From Allochromatium humboldtianum (GTDB taxonomy: Bacteria; Pseudomonadota; Gammaproteobacteria; Chromatiales; Chromatiaceae), in NCBI RefSeq assembly GCF_013385175.1, contig NZ_JABZEO010000017.1, positions 1-63,388 on the forward strand: a stretch of DNA of 63,388 bases, written 5' to 3'. Made by a program: the position numbers and the translations under genes. The notes beneath the pieces were generated by a model. That model was not told where the DNA came from and did not search any database. It saw nothing but the letters and a program-made list of their open reading frames with translations. The number at the start of each line of letters is the position of its first letter. The stretch's first letter is position 1. Positions 18,080-27,500 of this stretch are shown in pieces.

Positions 18080-18355
18080 TTAATACACGGCGTCATGGTC
18101 GCCTACATTCACCGGCACGATTCGATCATCTTCGATCAACAGCTCAAGCGTGATGCGATATGACAGGTTGATCGAAACCGAGTGAAGTCCAGCCAGACGG
18201 CCTTTGAGCGGATGCAAGCGCAGCGAGGGATGGAAGGGATTGGCTTCAAGCAACTCCAGGGTTTTCTGGTATTGCCGGCGTAGTTCAGGATGGCGTTTGA
18301 TGAAGCGTTCGGCGCGCCGCTCGTACTGCTGAGTGAAAACCAGCCGAAAACTCAT
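18080..18355 (-). CDS. RelE/ParE-family toxin
   Basis: A 91-residue protein starting MSFRLVFTQQYERRAERFIKRHP, with LLEANPFHPSLRLHPLKGRL, SYRITLELL and ending DDRIVPVNVGDHDAVY, the typical pattern of small RelE/ParE-superfamily toxins. Such toxins cut mRNA at the ribosome or inhibit gyrase. The ATG overlaps the stop of the antitoxin gene by four bases. Convergent with ribF, with only four bases between the stops. Confidence 0.8.
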   Translation of the reverse strand: MSFRLVFTQQYERRAERFIKRHPELRRQYQKTLELLEANPFHPSLRLHPLKGRLAGLHSVSINLSYRITLELLIEDDRIVPVNVGDHDAVY

Positions 18356-18621
18356 TGCGCTGGGTCCGGCAGCGAGTCGATACGCTGCATGTGTTCCTCG
18401 ACCGTGCCTTCCGTGAAACGCCCGGCCGCCAAGTCCGCTCGACTCTGAACAAGCGCCGCTTCCAGCTCGCATTCACGCAGGTAGTGGTAATGGTCCAGAT
18501 CCATGACCACGAAACGATCTCGGCCACGCACCGAGACAATGGCTTCCGACTGTCCAGCCAAAGCCGCCTCGATCGCGGCAACGCCCTTCGTTTTCAGTTC
18601 ATTGGCGCTAATGGTGGTCAC
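18352..18621 (-). CDS. Phd/YefM-family antitoxin
   Basis: An 89-residue protein whose first part, TTISANELKTKGVAAIEAAL, is the Phd/YefM DNA-binding fold, followed by SEAIVSVRGRDRFVVMDLD and a C-terminal acidic tail that would wrap the toxin. It starts with GTG at 18621, supported by CTGGAG six bases upstream; a longer frame exists but is not family-like. It should repress its own promoter and neutralise the RelE/ParE-like protein. Confidence 0.8.
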   Translation of the reverse strand: MTTISANELKTKGVAAIEAALAGQSEAIVSVRGRDRFVVMDLDHYHYLRECELEAALVQSRADLAAGRFTEGTVEEHMQRIDSLPDPAQ

Positions 18622-18746
18622 GACGGACTCCAGGGTTGGCAGGTGAGCGTGCAATCTATCATGCGGTCGAGCGTGCGATCGCGCAAGATCACGGGCGGCG
18701 GAGACTCCACGCCGGAGCATCCGACCGCACCTACCATCACACTCGA

Positions 18747-19610
18747 TCAGTCGTAGATCAGCTCCGACCAGCGCCCATCCTCGATCAACCGCTGTTTGAG
18801 CTGCTTCCACTCCGCCTCGGAGCCGGCCTGCTTGGCCATGACCCGATCGAACGCCTGCGTGACCTTGCTCAGACCGGAGAGGAACACATGAGTGTTCGGC
18901 TCGCGCATCAGACGCCAGGCCTCGGCAGCGTGCTCGGTCAAACCCTGTTCCAGCGCCTGCGAGGAACTCATCAGCGGCTTCGTGCCCAGCGCGCGGAAGG
19001 CCTGGAAGGTCTTCTCGTCGTAGTAGTGCGTCAGGTCGCTGGTCTCATCGTTGGCGTACATCAGGTCCAGACCGCTGTGACCGCCGTAGTAGAGCCGCAC
19101 CTGCCCTTTCCAGTCGCCGCGACGCTCGTAGATGAGCTGAGCGAAGGCGCGGAAGGGCGCAATGCCGGTGCCGGTGCCGATCATCAGCAGATTGGCGCGG
19201 TTGTCGAGCGGCATGCGGAAGGGGCTGAGATAGGGACCGCTGATGGTGATCTGGTCGCCCGGCTTGGCATCGCACAGATAGTTCGAGGCCACGCCCGCAT
19301 AGCGTTCGCCGCTGACTTCGTCGAGGTAGAAACAGCGACGCACCAGGATGTCCAGATGCACCCCGCCGCCGACAGGGACGTTGCGCGCATTGGCGATCGA
19401 GTAGCGGCGCACGTGCATCGCGTTGCCGAAGTCGTGCGGTCCAGGCACCAGCACGCCGATGCTCTGGCCCTCGACGAACTGGAAGGCCGGGTCGAGCACC
19501 TCGAGCGTGATGTGGCGCACCTCATCCGTGGTCTCGGGCGTGATGCGCTGGCTGGCCTTGATGACCGCCGGTGCGGTCGGGCCGATGTATTTGATGTCTT
19601 GTTGACTCAT
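18747..19610 (-). CDS. Ferredoxin-NADP reductase (FNR-like)
   Basis: A 287-residue flavoenzyme of the plant-type FNR superfamily. The FAD motif is VRRYSIANA, the NAD(P) site GTGTGIAPFRAFAQL, and the C-terminal part FLSGLSKVTQAFDRVM resembles the end region that shapes the nicotinamide site. It would move electrons between ferredoxin and NADP. It lies 94 bases after the Cys-rich peptide that ends the rnf genes, in the same direction, so it may belong to that operon and link Rnf and PFOR ferredoxin to NADPH. Confidence 0.85.
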   Translation of the reverse strand: MSQQDIKYIGPTAPAVIKASQRITPETTDEVRHITLEVLDPAFQFVEGQSIGVLVPGPHDFGNAMHVRRYSIANARNVPVGGGVHLDILVRRCFYLDEVSGERYAGVASNYLCDAKPGDQITISGPYLSPFRMPLDNRANLLMIGTGTGIAPFRAFAQLIYERRGDWKGQVRLYYGGHSGLDLMYANDETSDLTHYYDEKTFQAFRALGTKPLMSSSQALEQGLTEHAAEAWRLMREPNTHVFLSGLSKVTQAFDRVMAKQAGSEAEWKQLKQRLIEDGRWSELIYD

Positions 19611-19704
19611 CCAGTCACTCCTTCACTCTGGCGACCGCTGGCTGGACGCGAGAGGGTGCATTGATGTGATCGAGAGAAACGCGAACCGAGCGGATCGGTG
19701 CGAA

Positions 19705-19881
19705 TCAGCAAGCGTTTTTAGAGGAGCAGTGCCCCTTGGTGCAAGAGCAGCCCCCGCCCGAGTCGCGGAAGGGGCCAAGTTGCGGATAGCGGGCCTGAAA
19801 GCGTGCATAGAGCTGCTGCACTCCGACCCAGCCGGCAAGCGCCAGAAAGACGACCAACGGCGCGAGCAGTATCTCAACCAT
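19705..19881 (-). CDS. 58-residue Cys-rich membrane protein of the rnf operon
   Basis: A small gene directly after rnfA, with its ATG eight bases inside the rnfA frame. The product has one transmembrane helix (VEILLAPLVVFLALAGWVGV), a short linker, and a Cys-rich end GGGCSCTKGHCSSKNAC with four cysteines in C-x-C-x4-C-x5-C spacing. The arrangement, one helix followed by a Cys cluster, recalls NqrM, a maturation factor of the related Na+-NQR complex, but the sequence is not NqrM as I know it. A role in iron or flavin insertion into Rnf is inference. Overlap with rnfA supports coexpression. Confidence 0.75.
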   Translation of the reverse strand: MVEILLAPLVVFLALAGWVGVQQLYARFQARYPQLGPFRDSGGGCSCTKGHCSSKNAC

Positions 19882-20464
19882 GCCCGCCTCCCAGTCCGGC
19901 GAAGCCCATGAACGCCAGCGACAGCAGCCCCGCCAGCATCAGGCTCAGGGCCGCGCCCTGACTGACGCTCGGCACCCTGGCCAGCGCCAGCTTTTCGCGC
20001 AGACCGGCCATCAGCATCAGCGCCAGCGTGAAGCCGACACCCGCGCCCAGCGCATAGACCAGACTCTGCACGAAGTCGTATTCCTTGGAGGTCTGGAACA
20101 GCGCCAGACCCAGGATGGCGCAGTTGGTTGTGATGAGCGGCAGGAAGATGCCGAGCGAGCGAAACAGCGCCGGACTGGTCTTCTTGACGAACATCTCGAC
20201 CAGCTGCACCGCCGAGGCGATCACGGCGATGTAGCAGATCAGCCGCAGGAACTCCAGCCCGAGCTGGGTCAGCAGCCAGTTGATGCCATAGGCGGCGGCC
20301 GAGCTGACCAGCATCACGAACATCGTGGCCAGCCCCATGTTCCAGGCCGTCTCTTTCTTGCCCGAGACGCCGAGGAAGGGACAGATGCCGAGAAACAGCG
20401 CCAGCACGAAATTGTTGACGATGGCGGCGTTGAGAAAGATCAGCGACAGAGGTTCAGCGTGCAT
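19874..20464 (-). CDS. rnfA: Rnf electron transport complex subunit A
   Basis: A 196-residue six-helix inner-membrane subunit. It begins with SLIFLNAAIVNNFVLALFLGICPFLGVSGK, the RnfA/NqrE signature, and has ITTNCAILG, the second conserved Cys segment; together these hold the intramembrane iron site shared with RnfE. The gene overlaps rnfE by about ten bases and is followed by the overlapping Cys-rich peptide gene. Confidence 0.96.
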   Translation of the reverse strand: MHAEPLSLIFLNAAIVNNFVLALFLGICPFLGVSGKKETAWNMGLATMFVMLVSSAAAYGINWLLTQLGLEFLRLICYIAVIASAVQLVEMFVKKTSPALFRSLGIFLPLITTNCAILGLALFQTSKEYDFVQSLVYALGAGVGFTLALMLMAGLREKLALARVPSVSQGAALSLMLAGLLSLAFMGFAGLGGGHG

Positions 20465-21116
20465 CGACGGGTGCTCCCGAGAATTGCGCGGCGCGGCGGA
20501 CCTTGCTCTGACGCAGCCAGTTGAACAGCAACAGCCAAACGCCGAGCACGAAGAAGCCGCCCGGCGGCAGGATCATCACCAGCCAGGGCTGGAAATCCGG
20601 CCCGAAGAGTGGAATACCGAGCAGGGTGCCATTGCCCAGCACCTCGCGCACCGTGCCGAGCGCCAGCAGCGCCAGGGTGAAGCCCACACCCATGCCCAGA
20701 CTGTTGACCAGGGTGGTGTGCAGCCGCTGCTTGGAGGCATAGGCCTCGGCGCGGCCCAGGATCACACAGTTGACGACGATGAGCTGGATGAAGGCGCCGA
20801 GCGCCGCGTACAGCTCCAGGCTGATGGCCTGGATGGCATAGTCGACGATGGTGACGAAGGTGGCGATGATGACGATGTAGCTGGCGATGCGCACCTGCTT
20901 GGGTATCCAGTTGCGCAGCAGCGAGATCAGCAGGCTGGAGCAGACCAGCACGAAGGTGGTCGCCAGTCCCATCGCAATGGCATTCAGGGTCGTGCTCGTG
21001 ACCGCCAGCACCGGACACATGCCGAGCAGCATCACGAACACCGGGTTCTCCTGCCACAGACCGCGCAAAAAGGTGTCCGGGGTGAGTTTTTCTTGTGGAT
21101 TGAGCAATTCAGGCAT
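20454..21116 (-). CDS. rnfE: Rnf electron transport complex subunit E
   Basis: A 220-residue membrane subunit, partner of RnfA in the inverted six-helix pair. Typical segments are NPVFVMLLGMCPVLAVTSTTLNAIAMGLAT at the N-terminus and IVVNCVILGRAEAYAS in the middle, each bringing a conserved Cys. It ends with a hydrophobic helix PPGGFFVLGVWLLLFNWL. It lies 33 bases after rnfG. Confidence 0.96.
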   Translation of the reverse strand: MPELLNPQEKLTPDTFLRGLWQENPVFVMLLGMCPVLAVTSTTLNAIAMGLATTFVLVCSSLLISLLRNWIPKQVRIASYIVIIATFVTIVDYAIQAISLELYAALGAFIQLIVVNCVILGRAEAYASKQRLHTTLVNSLGMGVGFTLALLALGTVREVLGNGTLLGIPLFGPDFQPWLVMILPPGGFFVLGVWLLLFNWLRQSKVRRAAQFSGAPVDAR

Positions 21117-21149
21117 GACTCGGAGTCTCGCAGTGGCTCTCTCGGTTGT

Positions 21150-21842
21150 TCAGGGCGAGGGTGGCGACGTGAGCACGGCCAGATCACGCTCGATGGCCGG
21201 CACGGCGCGTTGCGCGGCGCTGTTGGCCGCGCGGCCCATCGCCTTGGATGAGATGGTCGCGCCTGTGATGGCGTCGATCTGCCAAGGCTCGGATTTGGTG
21301 CCGTGCTTGACGGTGACGATGGCATTGGCGAGCGCCGTGCCGGCGGCATCCAGACGCGCGTCGAGTGCCTCGAAGTTCTTGAGGAAGTCGGGGTCGAAGT
21401 CGAGCTTGTCGCCGAAACCGGGCGTCTCGTTGGACTGGAGCACCTTGCTGCCGGTGATGCAGTCGCAGCTCGGGTCATAGGCGAACATCACCTTGACCGG
21501 ACCGGCATAGCCCGGACCCGAGCCGGTGATGGCCAGTCCCAGTAACCGGCCCTCGGCATCATAGGCGCCGTAGATGAGATCGCCGCTGGCACCCGCCTCG
21601 GCGGGCGCCAGTCCGCCCTCGGGCGTGATGACGAAATCGCGCTTGCCGACCGCGCCCGGCAGCACGCGGAACACCGCTTTCTCGGTCAGGACACGCTGAT
21701 TCTCAGCGATGATCGGCAGGGTGAACTGGTAGACCAGGGCCACCAGCAGCCCGGAGATCAGCGCGATGCCGCCCAGGGTGCGCAGCATGGCCCAGGCCGG
21801 CGTGGTCGCCGCTCGAGGTTGAATCTGTACTTCGGTCGTCAT
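21150..21842 (-). CDS. rnfG: Rnf electron transport complex subunit G (FMN protein)
   Basis: A 230-residue subunit with one N-terminal helix (LGGIALISGLLVALVYQFTL) and a periplasmic FMN-binding domain. FMN is attached to the Thr in DAITGATISSKA, the SGAT-type motif. ETPGFGDKL is also typical. An atypical stretch DPSCDCITGSK, with a Cys-x-Cys pair, sits in the periplasmic domain. ApbE-type flavin transferase would be needed; none is in this window. Confidence 0.95.
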   Translation of the reverse strand: MTTEVQIQPRAATTPAWAMLRTLGGIALISGLLVALVYQFTLPIIAENQRVLTEKAVFRVLPGAVGKRDFVITPEGGLAPAEAGASGDLIYGAYDAEGRLLGLAITGSGPGYAGPVKVMFAYDPSCDCITGSKVLQSNETPGFGDKLDFDPDFLKNFEALDARLDAAGTALANAIVTVKHGTKSEPWQIDAITGATISSKAMGRAANSAAQRAVPAIERDLAVLTSPPSP

Positions 21843-21854
21843 CTCTACCCTACT

Positions 21855-22883
21855 CTATTTGGAGCCGTAAACGCGCGGCTGGGTCCAACTCGAAATCAGC
21901 GGCCCGAGCGCATTGGCAAGCAGGATGGCGTACATGATGCCCTCGACCAGACCGCCGAATAGCCGGATGACGACCGTCAGCGCACCGATGAAGAGTCCGT
22001 ACAGGATCACGCCGCTGGCCGTCACCGGCGAAGCCACCATGTCGCTGGCCATGAACCAGGCGCCCAGCATCAGCCCGCCCGAGCAGAGCACGAACCAGGG
22101 ACTCGGATAGAGACTCGGATCGAGCAGCCAGAACGGCAGCGCCACCAGAACCGCACCGGCCATGACGCTGACCGGAATGCGCCAGTCGAGCATCCGCTGC
22201 CAGGCCAGCCACAGACCGCAGATCAGGATCAGGATCGCCGAGGTCTCGCCCGCCGAACCGGCGATCATCCCGCTGAAGGTATCCATGATCGGCGTTTCGA
22301 TGTGCTGGAACTTCTGGATCGCCAGGGGCGTGGCTCCGCTCCAGCCGTCCAGGTTCAGACTCGCGATCCAGTCGCCGACCGGGATCGGCTGCATGAAGGG
22401 CAGCGTCAGGGTCGAGGGGATGACCTCGGTGAAACGGCCCGGCGCGAAAGCCGGCGTCCAGGTGGTGATGGCCACCGGGAAGGCCGCCTGCACGAAGGCG
22501 CGTCCGACCAGGGCCGGATTCATGACGTTGTAGCCCAGACCGCCGAACAGCGCCTTGCCGAGCGCAATGCCGACGAAGGCGGCCACCGCCGCCATCCACA
22601 GCGGAAAGCCCGGCGGCAGGGTCAGCCCCAGCAGCAGGCCGGTGATGACCGCCGACCAGTCCGCGACCGTGTTGCCCCGGCCGCCGGCGCGGGCGAAGCC
22701 CCACTCGGTCAGGATGGCGACGCCGGTCGTGGTCAGGAGCAGCAGCAGCACACTCAGCCCGAACTGCCACACCGCAAAGGCCGCGATCGGCAGCAGTGCC
22801 AGCACCACGGTGCGCATGATCTTGTCGACCGTCACCACCCGCTTGAGATGGGGCGATGTCCGGATTTCGATGCCTCTAGACAT
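21855..22883 (-). CDS. rnfD: Rnf electron transport complex subunit D
   Basis: A 342-residue membrane subunit with about ten hydrophobic helices. The segment GWSGATPLAIQKF contains the (S/D)GAT(P)-type Thr to which FMN is covalently bound in RnfD/NqrB. N-terminal SPHLKRVVTVDKIMR and the NPALVGRAFVQAAFP loop are family-typical. It is 12 bases before rnfG. Confidence 0.96.
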   Translation of the reverse strand: MSRGIEIRTSPHLKRVVTVDKIMRTVVLALLPIAAFAVWQFGLSVLLLLLTTTGVAILTEWGFARAGGRGNTVADWSAVITGLLLGLTLPPGFPLWMAAVAAFVGIALGKALFGGLGYNVMNPALVGRAFVQAAFPVAITTWTPAFAPGRFTEVIPSTLTLPFMQPIPVGDWIASLNLDGWSGATPLAIQKFQHIETPIMDTFSGMIAGSAGETSAILILICGLWLAWQRMLDWRIPVSVMAGAVLVALPFWLLDPSLYPSPWFVLCSGGLMLGAWFMASDMVASPVTASGVILYGLFIGALTVVIRLFGGLVEGIMYAILLANALGPLISSWTQPRVYGSK

Positions 22884-22936
22884 GGTTAGTCATCAGTCTT
22901 CAATAATTCAGTGGTTGCTCGGTGCCGGCACGCCTG

Positions 22937-22965
22937 AACCCCTCTCCCCTCGCGGGAGAGGGGTT
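22937..22965. repeat. REP-like 12-bp hairpin between rnfC and rnfD
   Basis: AACCCCTCTCCC and GGGAGAGGGGTT pair perfectly around a five-base loop CTCGC, followed by GGGGAGAGGGGG. Such CCCCTCTCCC...GGGAGAGGGG units are common intergenic repeats in bacteria. In this place it would sit inside the rnf mRNA and could set segmental stability. Confidence 0.7.
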
Positions 22966-22991
22966 GGGGAGAGGGGGATATTCAAAGCCGC

Positions 22992-24440
22992 TCAGTGCCG
23001 GGTTTGCTTGGTCTCATCCCGCCGCAGCGCATCGCGATTGATCGACTTGGCGATACGGAAATACTGCGTCAGCGGAATATTGGACGGGCAGACGAAGGCA
23101 CAGCAACCGCACTCGAAGCATTGATCGAGGTTGAACTGCCCAGCCATGACGCCATACTCGCGCGCCACCGCCAGCTCACCGAGCATCGAGGGATTGAGCG
23201 AGACCGGACAGGCGCGCAGACACTCGCCGCACTTGATGCAGGGATAGACCTGACGCCGCGCCAGCGCCGGATCTTCCGGCTCCAGCGCCACCACGCCCGA
23301 GACCGACTTGGTGACGGGCACATCGAGCGAGGACACGGCCATGCCCATCATCGGCCCGCCCAGGATCACCTGCCCCAGCGGTCCCTTGAGCCCGACCTGA
23401 TCGAGCAGGAAGCGCACCGGGGTGCCGATCGGCACCAGGAAGTTGCCCGGATTCTTGACTGCCGGCCCGCTGACCGTGACCACACGCTCGATCAGACCCC
23501 GTCCCAGCGGCACCAGCTCGCCCATCTGCGCCAGGGTACCGACGTTGAACACCGCCACGCCGACATCCGCCGGCAGACCGCCGGCCGGAACCTCGGCGTC
23601 GAGCAGCGCGGTGATGAGCATCTTCTCGGCGCCCTGCGGATACTTGCTCCGGACCGCCTCGACCGTGATCGGCAGATGCTTGGGAATGCGCGCGCGCAGA
23701 TGGCTCACGGCATCGAGCTTGTTGTCCTCCACCCCGATGATGGCGCGTTCGGCGCGCGTGGCCCGCAGCGCGATCCGGATGCCCCGGATCAGATGTTCGG
23801 TCTGCTCCAGCATGATGCGGTGGTCGCAGGTCAGATACGGCTCGCACTCGCAGCCGTTGACCAGCAGCGTATGGATCACCCGACCGGCGGGCGGCTGCAT
23901 CTTGACGTGACTCGGGAAGGCGCCGCCGCCGAGTCCGACCAGCCCCGCATCCTGAACCGCCTGGATGATGTCCTTGACGTTCATGTGCTCGGGTTCGCAC
24001 TCGCTGCCGTAGAGCACCTGCTGACTGGCGGCATGATAGACCTTGAGGAAGATCGCCTGGGTCTTCGGCCCCTCGGCGGTCGGTGCCAGACCGATGGCCC
24101 GGATCACGCCGGTCGCCGGCGCATGCATGGGCACCGAGACGAAATGATCGGCCACCGCGATCGGCTCGCCGCGCACCACCTCTTGACCGACCTTGACGAT
24201 CGGCACCGAGGCGCGGCCCTTGTGCTGCTGCAACGGAATGACCAGTTCGTCGGCGAAGGGCAGACGGCGGATCGGCTTGCCGGCCGTGAGTTCCTTGTGC
24301 TCGATCGGATAGATGCCATGGTCGAAGGTCTTGTGACCATGGAGGAGCCGCGTGAAACCCATGCTGATCCGCTGTATCAGGTTGGAATGCCCGGCGTCGG
24401 GCGCGCAGTTGGAACCCAGTGCCGCTGCTTGATGCTTCAT
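22992..24440 (-). CDS. rnfC: Rnf electron transport complex subunit C
   Basis: A 482-residue peripheral subunit that oxidises NADH (or reduces NAD) with FMN. The N-terminal barrel-sandwich part contains GIYPIEHKELTAGKPIRRLP, the Rossmann region GLVGLGGGAFPSHVK, and NGCECEPYLTCDHR. Two [4Fe-4S] motifs follow: YPCIKCGECLRACP and DQCFECGCCAFVCP. It is shorter than E. coli RsxC, lacking the Ala-rich tail. The ATG at 24440 was preferred; a GTG at 24452 and an ATG at 24362 (MGFTRLLHG) are alternatives. The gene follows PFOR, not rnfB. Confidence 0.95.
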   Translation of the reverse strand: MKHQAAALGSNCAPDAGHSNLIQRISMGFTRLLHGHKTFDHGIYPIEHKELTAGKPIRRLPFADELVIPLQQHKGRASVPIVKVGQEVVRGEPIAVADHFVSVPMHAPATGVIRAIGLAPTAEGPKTQAIFLKVYHAASQQVLYGSECEPEHMNVKDIIQAVQDAGLVGLGGGAFPSHVKMQPPAGRVIHTLLVNGCECEPYLTCDHRIMLEQTEHLIRGIRIALRATRAERAIIGVEDNKLDAVSHLRARIPKHLPITVEAVRSKYPQGAEKMLITALLDAEVPAGGLPADVGVAVFNVGTLAQMGELVPLGRGLIERVVTVSGPAVKNPGNFLVPIGTPVRFLLDQVGLKGPLGQVILGGPMMGMAVSSLDVPVTKSVSGVVALEPEDPALARRQVYPCIKCGECLRACPVSLNPSMLGELAVAREYGVMAGQFNLDQCFECGCCAFVCPSNIPLTQYFRIAKSINRDALRRDETKQTRH

Positions 24441-24533
24441 ACCAAGATCCACTCAAATTGGAACCGCAAAGACGCACAGGACGCGAAGAGAACACGGAGT
24501 CTCGCCGGCCCCGCGTAGGATGGGGTGAGCGTC

Positions 24534-24567
24534 GCGAACCGCATCGGTCGTAACCGATGCGGTTCGC
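24534..24567. repeat. Perfect 15-bp hairpin between the PFOR gene and rnfC
   Basis: GCGAACCGCATCGGT and ACCGATGCGGTTCGC pair exactly around CGTA, and the flanks GGTGAGC/GCTCATCACC extend the pairing imperfectly. The bases next to it (CGCAAAGACGCACAGGACGCGAAG) also look like a widespread intergenic repeat. Lying 16 bases beyond the PFOR stop and before rnfC, it may end or attenuate the upstream transcript. There is no T-run. Confidence 0.7.
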
Positions 24568-24582
24568 GCTCATCACCGTCTC

Positions 24583-27500
24583 CTACTGGTACTTCTCGGC
24601 GCGCTTGACGAGCTTGTCGACGCCCGCCTCGGCCGGGTTCCAGGGCATTCCCGGATGGATGCAGCCGGCGGCACACTTCTCGGCTGCCTTGACGATGTCC
24701 TTGTAGGGTCCGCCCTTGGGATCGACGATCTCGATCTTCTTGTCACCGTTGTACTTGAAGATCTTGGGATTGATGGTGACGCACTCGTCGCAGGCGGTGC
24801 ACTCGGGGGTCTCGACCCACACCGGCTCCCAGCCTTCGGCGCTGTCGTTGCCCGAGCCGTTGGCGCCCGGATGCGCCGCGCCATTTCCGTTGTGACCCGC
24901 GCCGTTGGAGGGCGCCGCGCCGGCCAGACCGGACAGTCCGCCCTCGCCGACCGCCAGTGCCAGCAGACTGCTGGTGAGCTTCTGGGCGATCTCGGCCTTG
25001 GCCTGCTGGCGCACCGACTCGACGTCGACCTTGTTCAGCTCGCCACACAGACCGCGCAACTGGGTCCAGAAGGACCGACGTTCCTCACAGCTATGGATCA
25101 GTTCCTGAGCGACCAGGACGCGCATCAGACGGTTCTTGCCGTCCACGCCCCAGACGTAGGGATGCAGCCCATCGCGCTCGTCTTCGGCCAGATCCAGGAA
25201 CTCGTGCACCGGAACCATGGTGTCGTTCCAGGTCTCGGGCGGCGCCTTGCGGAAGTGCTTGCGGAAACGACCCTCGATCATGGCGAAGTCGACGAAGGTG
25301 AAAGGCACTTCCATCTCGGCTGGGTTGCCCTTCTCGTCGGTGTACTTGAGCGTCCAGCTGATCCAGTCGCGGTCGATGTCCGGGTTGCCCTCGATCGAGC
25401 AGCACTCTTCCAGGCTGGTGCCGGCGTCCGGATCGAAGCGGAACAGCGGATAGGCGCGCGACTCCACGGCCATACGACCATGCTTGTTGGACATGTCGTC
25501 GCCGATGCCGTGCTCGGGCTGGCACGAGGTGTAGATGTTGAACAGGGCCGGACGGCGCGCGTTCAGACCATCGATGTAGCCTTCCAGCAGGTGCGTCAGG
25601 TGCGAGGCCGAGCTGGAGAGCACGAAGGCCGAGCGATGCGCCATGCCGATCAGGCCCATCTCCTTGCGGATCTCGGTCTTGCCCTTCCACTGCTTGCCGT
25701 AGGGCGCCATGTCGGCGACCTGACCGACGAAGCCCGAGGTACAGGACTGACCGCCGGTGTTGGAATAGCTCTGGGTGTCGACCACCAGGATCTTGACCGG
25801 GGTGCCGGACATGAGCGCACGCGACAGGTTCTGGAAGCCGATGTCATACATGGCGCCGTCGCCGCCGACCGCGACCACCGGCGGACACAGCAGCCACTCT
25901 TCGTCGCTGAAGTCCTTCCAGCCGAAATAGCTCAACTCGCATGCGGGATCGTTCAGCTTGAACTGACCGTCCAGCTCCATGCGCGCCTGACGAATGGCCT
26001 TGAAGCCCTCGCCCATCTTGCGCATGTGTCCCTCGAACAGACCCAGGGCCACCGAGGGCGAATCCTGGAACAGGTTGTTCGACCAGGGGAACGGATAGGG
26101 GTTGTACGGGAAGGTCGCGCCCCAGACCGAGGTACAGCCGGTGGCGTTGACGAAGCCCATGTTGGCGCGCGGCTGCTTGTCGGTGTACTGCGCCTTGAGA
26201 TGACGCAGCTTGGCCAGCAGACCCGTGACCCACTTGAGCCAGTCCGGATCGACCGGCTGGGCGCCCTGATGCACCAGTTCGGCCGAGAGACCGGACAGGG
26301 TCAGATCGGCGTCCTTGTGGCTGTCGAGCGCCTTGGCGATCGCCGCCGAGTTGGACAGATCCATGCCCGAAGCCAGCTTGAGCCGGATGTGGGTTTCCAG
26401 ACGGTTGATCAGGTCGTCGATCTCAGCCAGGTGCTTCTTGACGCGCGACTGCATCAGCGCCGTCACCGTGGCGGTGAACAGATGCACGGCGGTCTTCTCG
26501 CCGCAGCCCATGCAGGAGCCGTCGCCCGAGACCATCGACTGATAGTTGTTCTTGTCGAGCAGCAAGGTTTCGAGTGCGCCGACCTTGTCGTCGAGATCCT
26601 CGATGCGGATGAAGTCCGGGTCGGTGGTCGGCAGGTCCAGCCACATGGCCCAGCGGTTCTGCATCTGCTGGATGCTCTCGGTGGTCTGCGGCTCAGCGAC
26701 CAGGGCGCCGTCGTTACAGACCTCGATACACTCCATGCAGCCCTTACAGGTGTAGGGGTTGACCGTGATGCTGAACAGACCGCCGCTGCCCTTCTGCTTC
26801 TTCTCGCGATTGGTCCAGTAGGGCTTGGTGATGGCGAACTGATAGTCGCCGAGCGCCTCCATCATCAGACCGAATTCCTTCTCGGCGATGGCTTTCTGCT
26901 CCGGCTCGCCGCTGAAGGCGGCCAGGGTTTCGAGCACAGCCTGATCCATGAGCGTGCGCATGTCGGCCGTCTCACCGGCGGTCTCGACCAGCTCGCGCAG
27001 ACGCTTCTCGACGTTGCGGGTCTCGCGGCGCAGATACTGGGTCGGCATCCCGCGCTCGACACGGCTGATCGCGGTGGCGAAGACGTCGGACACCTTGTTG
27101 ACCAGACCCGGAATAGCGCTGTCCGGACAGATCGAGAAGCAGTTGCCGCAGGCGGTACAGTTCTCGGGCAGGAACTTCGGATACTCGAAGCGGATCTGGG
27201 TCATGTCGCGATAGACGCCGGTCGAGGCCGGCATCAGCGACAGGGCCATGTGCGGGTCGGTCAGGTTGTCGCTGCCGCGGCCGCTGGCGTAGAAGGCGCC
27301 GGTCTGATCCCAGAAACGATGCACGTCGGCGATGCGGCCATCGCCCTCGGGCAGCGCCTTGAGCATGATCGGCAGGCTCGGCGCCTTGCGGGTCATGAGC
27401 TGACCGGCGACCAGCGGCTTGTCGGTGATCTCGACGATCTCGTCGAAACCACGGCGCACGATGCGCAGGTTGTCCTGCACCACGCGCTCGCCCTTGGCAC

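Noticed and set aside
18361-18810. A longer form of the antitoxin starting far upstream at 18810
   Set aside because: The extra N-terminus is Arg-rich and unlike Phd/YefM; the GTG at 18621 has a good ribosome-binding site and family-typical start.
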